A DNA stretch of 8,043 nt. Origin: Betaproteobacteria bacterium (GTDB lineage: Bacteria > Pseudomonadota > Gammaproteobacteria > Burkholderiales > Ferrovaceae). The notes under the pieces are model-generated. The model did no database searches. It saw only the letters and a program-made list of their open reading frames with translations, and was not told where the DNA came from. Shown in pieces: positions 1 to 5,748 of the stretch. A program made the position numbers and the translations under genes. The stretch spans positions 1 through 8,043 of the forward strand of contig JAGWPH010000095.1 in the NCBI GenBank assembly GCA_028870615.1, written 5' to 3'. How positions within the stretch are numbered: position 1 is the stretch's first letter; the number at the start of each line of letters is the position of its first letter.

Positions 1-606
1 ATTTCCCGGTTGGGTGATGTCAAACTTATTGGCAGCTTTCATCCATTGGTGGAGAGTCCGAATTTTGGTTTTACGTTCGGTATCAAGCTACCCACTGGCA
101 GCGACACGATGATGGGAACTCAGATTGCCGGTAGCTCGCCCAATGGCGTCAATCATCCCGGGTCGCCCTTCCTCATCGATGCCGGTCTGCAGCCGGGTAC
201 GGGCACCACGGACTTGGTTGCCGGGCTGTTCTACCATCAGGCCATCAACCGGGATTGGGATTACTTTGCTCAGGCCACCTATCAGGCAGCGGTCATGGGC
301 CCCACAGAAACTTACCACCCAGGCAACGGCGTCAACCTCAATCTGGGTGCCCGCTATATGAGTTTCGATTCGGTCATGCCTCAAATCCAGGTCAACGCTC
401 GTCATGTCAATGTGGATTCCGGTATATTGTCTGACACCATCAGCACGGGTGGAAGCCTGGTCTATATCAGCCCGGGTCTGGACATCCGGACCGGAAGTCA
501 GACCAACGTGTATGGCTTCGTTCAGATACCGCTCTACCAGAATGTGATCGGCTATCAACTGGTGCCACGTTACACTCTTTCCGTAGGGATGCACTATGCG
601 TTCTGA
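1..606 (+). CDS. Outer-membrane channel-like beta-barrel protein, 3' part only
   Basis: The reading frame is open from base 1 (Ile-Ser-Arg-Leu) to TGA at 604-606, so the true start lies outside the window; about 201 residues remain. The fragment alternates hydrophobic and polar residues in beta-strand fashion and ends in ...GMHYAF, a C-terminal aromatic typical of outer-membrane barrels. Motifs include FGIKLPTGS, PGTGTTDLVAGLFY, YHPGNGVNLNLGARY, YISPGLD and VQIPLYQ. These resemble the 'transporter'/MetA-pathway-of-phenol-degradation-like outer-membrane family, though this family match is from memory of the motif pattern, not a search. The last 11 bases overlap the start of the downstream TlpA-like gene, so the two are very probably one operon. 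The transported substrate cannot be told from sequence. An internal TTG at 10 is not needed as a start. Confidence 0.8.
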   Translation: MSRLGDVKLIGSFHPLVESPNFGFTFGIKLPTGSDTMMGTQIAGSSPNGVNHPGSPFLIDAGLQPGTGTTDLVAGLFYHQAINRDWDYFAQATYQAAVMGPTETYHPGNGVNLNLGARYMSFDSVMPQIQVNARHVNVDSGILSDTISTGGSLVYISPGLDIRTGSQTNVYGFVQIPLYQNVIGYQLVPRYTLSVGMHYAF

Positions 607-1156
607 AAATTCATTATCACGCCTGGTGTTGGCATCGTTTCAGGCGTTCATGCTGGTTGGGGGGATCGTGTCGGAGGGCATGGCTGCTACCATCCAGGAA
701 GGGGCCCCCGCGCCGATCTACGACATTCAACTGATGAGCGGCCAACGATTCTCGCCCACCGAGGGAAGTGGCAAGGTAGTGGTGATTAATTTCTGGGCGT
801 CTTGGTGCGAGCCCTGCCGTGGAGAAATGCCGGCACTGGATCGCTATTACCGCAAGCACCATGAGGAAGGCTTGGAACTGGTAGCCATCAGCATGGATGA
901 TCCCGAGGATGTGCCCAAGGCACGCGAAATCATGAAGCAATACAGCTTCTCTTGGGCGTTGATCCGAGAATCCCGAGTTAAGGGCTATGGCCGCATCTGG
1001 CGCATTCCCTTGACTTTTGTCATCGACCGCCAGGGCATTCTCCGTCGTGATGGCTGGTTTGGAGAAACTGGACTAGACGAGGCAGTACTTGAAAAAACCA
1101 TTACTCCGTTACTTGCTGCCCCTCGTTCAGGAAATGCTGACCCCGGCCCGCGGTGA
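596..1156 (+). CDS. TlpA/ResA-like periplasmic thioredoxin-fold protein
   Basis: A 186-residue protein with a hydrophobic N-terminus (about residues 9-30, likely cleavage near GMAA) and then a thioredoxin/AhpC-TSA fold. The active site is WCEPC at 70-74, preceded by VVVINFWAS. The cis-proline loop is RIPLTFVID with Pro138, and a VAISMDD strand (96-102) fits the TlpA/ResA family. Such proteins reduce or exchange disulfides in the periplasm, often for cytochrome c or metal-centre maturation; the specific partner is not shown here. The ATG at 596 lies inside the preceding outer-membrane gene, with a purine-rich TAGGGA about 6 bases upstream, which supports this start and translational coupling. 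It is not evidently a DsbE of a ccm cluster, as no ccm genes are visible. Confidence 0.9.
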   Translation: MRSENSLSRLVLASFQAFMLVGGIVSEGMAATIQEGAPAPIYDIQLMSGQRFSPTEGSGKVVVINFWASWCEPCRGEMPALDRYYRKHHEEGLELVAISMDDPEDVPKAREIMKQYSFSWALIRESRVKGYGRIWRIPLTFVIDRQGILRRDGWFGETGLDEAVLEKTITPLLAAPRSGNADPGPR

Positions 1157-1229
1157 AGCGTGAGATTCAAATGCGAGGTTTCAAATCAACCGAGCATGCA
1201 TTGGGAATTTGTACAGCCCGGAATGAGGG

Positions 1230-1267
1230 TAATACAATCCCGTGTATTATTCCCCGTTATGGGGAAT
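1230..1267. repeat. Two abutting inverted repeats in the tlpA-like/prpD-like gap
   Basis: TAATACA (1230-1236) pairs with TGTATTA (1243-1249) across 6 bases. Sharing one base with it, ATTCCCC (1249-1255) pairs perfectly with GGGGAAT (1261-1267) across the loop GTTAT. No T-run follows on either strand, so this is not a classical intrinsic terminator. It may be a rho-dependent end structure for the upstream operon or operator sites for the downstream gene. The second repeat resembles a sequence at 5670-5690. Confidence 0.55.
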
Positions 1268-1321
1268 TCGGTGGAGGGAGGAGGTTGGCGCCGGACTGTA
1301 ACCGCCGTCATGAGAGTTCGT

Positions 1322-1351
1322 TTGACTAACCAAATGGCGCGGACCAATCAT
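1322..1351 (+). promoter_or_regulatory. Possible sigma70 promoter of the MmgE/PrpD-family gene
   Basis: TTGACT at 1322-1327 (5 of 6 to the -35 consensus) is followed after 18 bp by AATCAT at 1346-1351 (4 of 6 to -10). Transcription would begin near 1358, giving a leader of about 35 bases before the ATG at 1393. This is a consensus match only; the -10 is weak. Confidence 0.3.
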
Positions 1352-1392
1352 CCACTGTCAATTGATCGGGGTGTCGATTCCGAGGATGTTTC

Positions 1393-2871
1393 ATGCCATT
1401 CACTGATCGCAGATCGATTTTGCGCGCTGCCGCGATATTCCCTGTTTTCGCTGGGGCAATTACCGAAATGGTCTCGGCCCAAACTGCATCAACCGACGCT
1501 CAAAAAATTGCTCTTGGCCCAATCGAGACGCCGAAGGATGTCACGAGGATTCTCGCTCGGTACGTGGTGACGGCCAAGTACGACGATCTCCCGGAGAACG
1601 TGCGGAAGGAGGGGGTAAGAACACTGTTGAATTGGGTCGGCGTTACGATCGGAGGTTCGCATCATCAAACGATCGATATCGCGGTATCGGCACTTGGTCC
1701 ATTCTCCGGCCTTCCCCAGGCCTCGATTCTTGGGCGTCGCGAACGCTTTGATATTATGAATGCCGCTTTCATCAATGGTGTATCGAGCCATATTTTTGAC
1801 TATGACGATACACATCTCAAAACGATAATCCACCCTGCAGGTCCAGTCGTTTCTGCGATTTTGGCCATGTCAGAAATGCAGCCTGTCTCAGGTAGGGATT
1901 TCCTCAATGCCTTAATTCTCGGCACCGAGACCGAGTGCAGGATCGGCAACGCTGTCTATCCAAACCATTTTGATACGGGCTGGCATATCACAGGCACCGC
2001 CGGTGTATTTGGCGCCGCTGCAGCTGCGGGAAAGTTACTGGGTCTGAACGAGCAGCAGATGGTTTGGGCGCTCGGGCTTGCCGCTTCCCAACCTGTCGGA
2101 TTGCGAGAATCATTCGGCTCAATGAACAAGAGTTTTAATCCGGGGCGTGCTGCCAGCAACGGCCTCTTCGCCGCACTGCTTGCATCAAGGAATTTTACCA
2201 GCTCGAACGGAATGATTGAAGCCAAGCATGGCTGGGCCAACACCATCAGCACGAAGCAGGATTACAAAGAAATAACCGACGGTTTAGGCCGGCGGTACGA
2301 AGCTGCGCTCAATTCTTATAAGCCGTTTGCGTGCGGAATCGTGTTGCACCCTGCGATCGATGCCGCAATTCAACTCCGCAACGACAATAAACTTACGGCA
2401 GACCAGATTGAGCGCGTTGAGATCAAGGTCAACCCCCTGGTTCTCGAACTTACCGGCAAAAAAATTCCGCGTGATGGGCTCGAAGGAAAATTCAGTGTTT
2501 ACCATGCTGTCGCCATTGCCCTGGTGGAAGGCGCGGGTGGCGAGAAGCAGTTCAGCGACCGCGCCGTGGCCGATCCAACCGTTGCCGCGTTGCGGAAAAA
2601 AATCATTCCGGTCATCACGCCGGGGATTGATACGGCCCAGATCGACATGACGATTGTCCTGAAGGATGGACGGACGCTGCATCGCTACATTCAGCATGCG
2701 GTCGGAAGTCTTGAGGTGTCGATGAGTGACAAGGCGCTGGAAACGAAATTTGCCGATCTTGCCGACGGAATATTGCCCGGTCCGGTGATTCGCCAGGCGA
2801 TGGATCTCTGCTGGAATGTCGAAAATCTTGGAGACGCTGCGGACATTGCAAAAATATGCGTCCCGAGCTGA
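1393..2871 (+). CDS. MmgE/PrpD-family protein with Tat-type signal peptide
   Basis: A 492-residue member of the MmgE/PrpD family (2-methylcitrate dehydratase, cis-aconitate decarboxylase, iminodisuccinate epimerase relatives). Family landmarks appear in order: HIFDYDDTH at 133-141, H147, GWHITGTAGVFGAAAAAGKLLG from 196, SMNKSFNPGRAASNG around K246, and CGIVLHPAID with H319. Comparison with ACOD1 puts D136, T140, H147, H198, K246 and H319 at the positions of its active-site residues, so the enzyme appears intact. The exact substrate is unknown. The N-terminus is unusual: DRRSILR at 5-11, a hydrophobic stretch and a VSA-Q site near residue 29 look like a twin-arginine export signal, whereas most characterised relatives are cytosolic or mitochondrial. 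CGAGGA lies 6 bases before ATG 1393. The stop is 1 bp from the stop of the convergent amidohydrolase, so the two may share a pathway. Not prpD itself: no prpB/prpC neighbours. Confidence 0.93.
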   Translation: MPFTDRRSILRAAAIFPVFAGAITEMVSAQTASTDAQKIALGPIETPKDVTRILARYVVTAKYDDLPENVRKEGVRTLLNWVGVTIGGSHHQTIDIAVSALGPFSGLPQASILGRRERFDIMNAAFINGVSSHIFDYDDTHLKTIIHPAGPVVSAILAMSEMQPVSGRDFLNALILGTETECRIGNAVYPNHFDTGWHITGTAGVFGAAAAAGKLLGLNEQQMVWALGLAASQPVGLRESFGSMNKSFNPGRAASNGLFAALLASRNFTSSNGMIEAKHGWANTISTKQDYKEITDGLGRRYEAALNSYKPFACGIVLHPAIDAAIQLRNDNKLTADQIERVEIKVNPLVLELTGKKIPRDGLEGKFSVYHAVAIALVEGAGGEKQFSDRAVADPTVAALRKKIIPVITPGIDTAQIDMTIVLKDGRTLHRYIQHAVGSLEVSMSDKALETKFADLADGILPGPVIRQAMDLCWNVENLGDAADIAKICVPS

Positions 2872-2872
2872 T

Positions 2873-4261
2873 TTACCTGCCGAGAGCAGCCCATTTGGCC
2901 TTCAAGGCGGCGCGCGGGATTTCCTCCCCACGCAGGTAAACCTTGGTGATGCGGCGCGTATTGGAAATATTATCCAGCGGGTTGGCATCGAGCACGATGA
3001 AATCCGCGCTCTTGCCCGGTGCCACAGTACCAAGCTGGTCAAGCCCAAGGATCGCGGCCGAGTTGCGGGTGCCGATCGTCAGAGCCTGCATGGGCGTGAG
3101 CCCGGCCTGCGTGACCAGGAGTTCCAACTCGATATGGGAGCCGAAGCCAAAAAACTGGCCACCGTTCATCCCGCCGGTATCTGTACCAAGGCCGAGTGTT
3201 ACACCGGCTGCATAGAGCTTCGCGGTATTGCGCAAGCTTGTTGCCGCCATTGTGCGCGCGCGCGCAACCGCCTGAGGATTGGCGGCCAGGTCTGGTGAAA
3301 ACTGCCCGGCAAGTTGCTTCAGGTCGTCCGCCGTGTAGGTGTCGCGTAGTATTGGATCATCAAGCCATACGGGTCGCGACGTGTAAATCGCCCGCCGCTC
3401 ACCCCAAAGCGTCTCAAGGAAGAACACATTCGGTCGTGCCCGCAAAAGCGCGAGCAACTCATCATCGACATCTTTGTCCCGGACCATGTGGGCGAAGCCG
3501 TCGACGCCCGCCCGTAGCAGGTCCTTGACGTCAGCGAGATCGACAATATGTGCCATCACTTTTAGATTGTGACGGTGCGCCTCATCTATGATCGCTCGGT
3601 AGAGATCAGGCCTGAGCTTTTCCACCGTGCCGTTGCGGTCGTCCACCCAGATCTTCACCATGTCGGGCTTGTTGGCGGCGAGTTCGCGCACGTATTCGCG
3701 CGCTTGCGCCTCGGTTGTTACCCCATAGATAGCATCCCGCATGGCGCCGCCCGGACCCGCGTCCGGCATACCGAAACCACTACCGGAGGTGAGGTAGCGC
3801 GCGCCGGTATGGGCTTCGGCACGCACCTTGTATGGCAGGTCGCCGCGTCCGGTTCCGGTCTCAAGGATCGCTGCTATACCGAAGTACGCGAAGCGGTCGA
3901 GTATGTCGAGGAGATTCTCCCGGGTGTAGTTGTCGGCAGAGAAACTCGTGCCTTTGCGGTAACCTATGTGAATGTGATCATCCACGAGCGTCGGCATCAC
4001 GGTCTTGCCGGTGAGATCCACATGCACTGCACCAGGCGGGATCGTAACCACGCCTTGCTGGCCGACCGCTGTGAATACCCCATTGACAACCATGAATGCG
4101 GAATTCTCAATCGGCGCGCTACCATCTCCAGGGATGAGTCGGGCGCCCTCGAACACCGTGATGATGCCAGGAATCTGGCCCACGGCCGGCACGACGTCTG
4201 TTGCCAGCAATACGAGCACCGCGACAAGAAGACAAAACGGCGTGCGGATTGTTTTGCTCAT
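2873..4261 (-). CDS. Exported imidazolonepropionase-like amidohydrolase
   Basis: A 462-residue metal-dependent hydrolase of the amidohydrolase superfamily. The N-terminus has basic residues and a hydrophobic core (about 9-24) followed by a likely cleavage near AVG-Q29, so it is probably Sec-exported; no lipobox is seen. Metal and catalytic positions are present: HIH at 96-98 after MPTLVDD, K203 in VKIWVDD, H238 in VMAHIVD, H258 in DGFAHMV, and D361 in GLGTDTGG. The C-terminal APGKSADFIVLDANPL (415-430) is the usual composite beta-sandwich piece of imidazolonepropionase-like and prolidase-like members. It should hydrolyse a C-N bond (or a lactone/lactam), but the substrate is not readable. GGGGGAA sits about 8 bases before the ATG at 4261, supporting this start. 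It converges on the MmgE/PrpD gene with a 1-bp gap, and a small membrane-protein frame lies upstream on the same strand. Confidence 0.93.
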   Translation of the reverse strand: MSKTIRTPFCLLVAVLVLLATDVVPAVGQIPGIITVFEGARLIPGDGSAPIENSAFMVVNGVFTAVGQQGVVTIPPGAVHVDLTGKTVMPTLVDDHIHIGYRKGTSFSADNYTRENLLDILDRFAYFGIAAILETGTGRGDLPYKVRAEAHTGARYLTSGSGFGMPDAGPGGAMRDAIYGVTTEAQAREYVRELAANKPDMVKIWVDDRNGTVEKLRPDLYRAIIDEAHRHNLKVMAHIVDLADVKDLLRAGVDGFAHMVRDKDVDDELLALLRARPNVFFLETLWGERRAIYTSRPVWLDDPILRDTYTADDLKQLAGQFSPDLAANPQAVARARTMAATSLRNTAKLYAAGVTLGLGTDTGGMNGGQFFGFGSHIELELLVTQAGLTPMQALTIGTRNSAAILGLDQLGTVAPGKSADFIVLDANPLDNISNTRRITKVYLRGEEIPRAALKAKWAALGR

Positions 4262-4325
4262 GGCAATTTCCCCCGAATCTGATTTAAAACAAAATAAACG
4301 GCTATCGCCGCCTTGAGGAAACGAG

Positions 4326-4577
4326 CTAATTGGTAAATAGGAGGTAAATAAAATACATCATTAAGGTAGGAAAAATGAAAAAAACGACAGCGAAAACAAA
4401 TAGCTCGACGAACAGCCATGTAAGAAATGCAAATGCTAATGATGGGAGCAAGCCCAGTCCTGCCCCCAGGTACCAGCCCCAATGCATGACAGCATATGCC
4501 CAACAACCAAAGAAGATAAAAAGTGGAACCAGAAAGTGGGTTCTGGTCGGGAAATAATCGTAGCATTGTCTAAACAC
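4326..4577 (-). CDS. Putative small integral membrane protein (hypothetical)
   Basis: I do not recognise this gene. The frame gives 83 residues from GTG 4577, with GGAG 7 bases upstream (4585-4588); a TTG at 4598 in the same frame would add 7 residues but has a poorly placed ribosome-binding site. The protein is almost entirely hydrophobic, with about three membrane segments (roughly 15-35, 38-57 and 59-80) and a short polar N-terminus containing YDYFPTRTH. The aromatic content (many Phe, Trp, Tyr) and single in-membrane Glu58 look like a real small membrane protein rather than random sequence. It ends 64 bp before the amidohydrolase start on the same strand and could be co-transcribed with it. 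The surrounding DNA is AT-richer than its neighbours, so a recently acquired gene or a degraded remnant are both possible. Confidence 0.45.
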   Translation of the reverse strand: MFRQCYDYFPTRTHFLVPLFIFFGCWAYAVMHWGWYLGAGLGLLPSLAFAFLTWLFVELFVFAVVFFIFPTLMMYFIYLLFTN

Positions 4578-4862
4578 AGTACATCTCCATGTTGCCAAAG
4601 TAGGAGAATACCCTTAATTGCTCCCTTAAACGTACATTGGAACTGCAAAGAACCCCCTCTGTAAAGACCTTTCAAAAAGCGGCCATTCTGTCAGGCGCAT
4701 GCACGTGAATTCATCAGAAATCATCGGCTTCTGGTTCGAACAGACCGATCTGGGCTCCATGCTGCCAGTTGAGGCGAATTATCCAGATGGCGCGCCACCG
4801 CAAACTTGCATGCGGTGGCGCGATTGCGTCGGCGGGTGGAGTGCCGGCGGAAGAGAAGGCGG
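4578..4862. other. Gene-poor stretch between small membrane ORF and ompW
   Basis: No convincing coding frame is seen on either strand in these 285 bases. The left half is AT-richer; the right half is GC-rich and holds the hairpin at 4791-4822. Short overlapping frames lack family motifs and have no good start signals. Confidence 0.5.
4791..4822 (-). terminator. Strong GC hairpin downstream of ompW
   Basis: CGCGCCACCGCA (4791-4802) pairs perfectly with TGCGGTGGCGCG (4811-4822) across 8 bases, a 12-bp GC-rich stem starting 40 bases beyond the ompW stop codon. The position fits a transcript end, but no U-run follows on the ompW strand, so it may act as an RNA-stabilising 3' end, an attenuated terminator or a structure-assisted rho site. 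Confidence 0.5.
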
Positions 4863-5501
4863 CTAGAAGTGGTACCCCACACCCACTCCAGCCAGTAACG
4901 GGTTGATATTTGCCGTCACTACACTGGATCCCCCCGGTGTTTGCACATCGGTACTGATCCAAACCTTCTTCACGTCCACGTTGAAAGACCAGTGTTGATC
5001 GATGGCATAGTCCATTCCGATTTGCAGATCTCCACCCCAGTTGCTTTGTGAAGTGGTCAAGGCTCCTCCGGCCGCACGCGAATCCCACGTACGCATATAG
5101 GTCATGCCTGCTCCAATGTAGGGGATCGCGTTTCCGAGAGGGTCGAAGTGATATTGAAGATTGAGAGTGGGGGGGAGTTCCTTCAGTCCCCCAATATCAG
5201 CGCCCGATAAGTTGATGCTGTGACTTACCGGATACGTTGCAACCAATTCGGCGGCAATGTTCTTGGTAAAAAAGTAGGTTACGTCCACCTCGGGTTGCGC
5301 CTGATCGGATACTTTGAGGGTGTCAGCACCAATACCCCCTCCCGCTGTGTTGTTGCGTTCGGTGACCACATCCAGCAGACGCACGCGCACCATCCACGGG
5401 CTCAACTCTTCTGCTACGGCTACGCCGGACACCATAGACCCAACGACGACGGTCGCCACCAGTGCTGCAAAAAGCACCTTCCCACCCAATTCTGGTTTCA
5501 T
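4863..5501 (-). CDS. ompW: OmpW-family outer-membrane protein
   Basis: A 212-residue eight-stranded barrel protein of the OmpW family, the usual family length. The signal peptide covers residues 1-30 (cleavage after AVA, before EELSPWMVRVRLL). Family motifs are WMVRVRLLDV (36-45), VDVTYFFTKNIAAEL (72-86), LPPTLNLQYHFDP (109-121), IPYIGAGMTYM (126-136) and VDVKKVWISTDV (175-186), ending in GVGVGYHF with C-terminal Phe. OmpW proteins form narrow hydrophobic channels in the outer membrane and are induced by oxygen shift and stress in enterobacteria. AGGGGGAA precedes the ATG by about 7 bases. About 106 bp upstream lies a perfect FNR/ANR-type box, so control by oxygen limitation is likely. It appears monocistronic, with a strong hairpin downstream. 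Confidence 0.96.
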   Translation of the reverse strand: MKPELGGKVLFAALVATVVVGSMVSGVAVAEELSPWMVRVRLLDVVTERNNTAGGGIGADTLKVSDQAQPEVDVTYFFTKNIAAELVATYPVSHSINLSGADIGGLKELPPTLNLQYHFDPLGNAIPYIGAGMTYMRTWDSRAAGGALTTSQSNWGGDLQIGMDYAIDQHWSFNVDVKKVWISTDVQTPGGSSVVTANINPLLAGVGVGYHF

Positions 5502-5572
5502 TTGGATTCCCCCTGAGTTAAAGACTAGCGGGGTCTGTGCGCTCTAATGTCGCTATGCCCCTTGGAGGGCAC

Positions 5573-5619
5573 ATCCTATGAGACACTCTCTGCTTATATT
5601 TTGATCTAGATCAAAATAT
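5573..5619 (-). promoter_or_regulatory. FNR/ANR-type box and class II promoter of ompW
   Basis: TTGATCTAGATCAA at 5601-5614 matches the FNR/ANR consensus TTGAT-N4-ATCAA at every fixed base. It is the core of a perfect 24-bp palindrome, 5596-5619. On the ompW strand TAGGAT at 5573-5578 matches the -10 consensus at 4 of 6. A start at about 5566 would place the box centre at -41.5, the classical position for FNR-activated class II promoters. FNR control of ompW is established in E. coli. The binding protein itself is not in the window. Confidence 0.75.
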
Positions 5620-5651
5620 TTTGAGTTTTATGAGAGTTTGTCAGGAAATCT

Positions 5652-5690
5652 GGGGAATTCCCCGGGTTTTTCCCCGTTTTTAGGGAATTC
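5652..5690. repeat. Nested GGGGAATTCCCC / TTCCCC-GGGAATTC repeats
   Basis: GGGGAATTCCCC (5652-5663) is a perfect 12-bp palindrome. GAATTCCC (5655-5662) also pairs with GGGAATTC (5683-5690) across 20 bases. Within it, TTCCCCGTT (5670-5678) and GGGAATTC (5683-5690) repeat, in the same order and nearly the same spacing, the sequence at 1250-1269. The element lies 59-97 bp before the GIY-YIG start and could be an operator or a small dispersed repeat. Confidence 0.45.
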
Positions 5691-5748
5691 AGTAGGGTGA
5701 AGGGGTGTTGGACGGCTATCTGAACCGTGATCGTGTCATTATCAAGGC

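Noticed and set aside
1160..1570. 136-codon + strand frame spanning the gap before the MmgE/PrpD gene
   Set aside because: It overlaps the first 178 bases of a well-supported gene in another frame, has no family motifs and crosses the inverted repeats.
3253..3266. 14-bp alternating TGCGCG...GCA palindrome, possible Z-DNA or site
   Set aside because: It lies within the amidohydrolase gene and encodes an ordinary Ala-Arg-Ala-Arg run, so codon use is enough to explain it.
3569..4282. 237-codon + strand frame antisense to the amidohydrolase
   Set aside because: The opposite strand has all expected amidohydrolase metal-binding residues and a signal peptide; the antisense frame shows only His/Arg-rich composition expected from a GC-rich complement.
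4528..4547. ACCAGAA/TTCTGGT inverted repeat with 6-base loop
   Set aside because: It falls in the candidate membrane-protein frame, is short and AT-balanced, and is not followed by a T-run.
4375..4557. 60-codon + strand Lys/Asn/Ser-rich frame
   Set aside because: It is the complement of the hydrophobic small membrane-protein frame, which automatically gives polar codons, and has no family motif.
4436..4675. 79-codon - strand frame overlapping the small membrane protein, possibly its true N-terminus by frameshift
   Set aside because: A frameshift join was considered, but there is no homologue knowledge to support it and the internal GGAG-GTG start explains the downstream frame alone.
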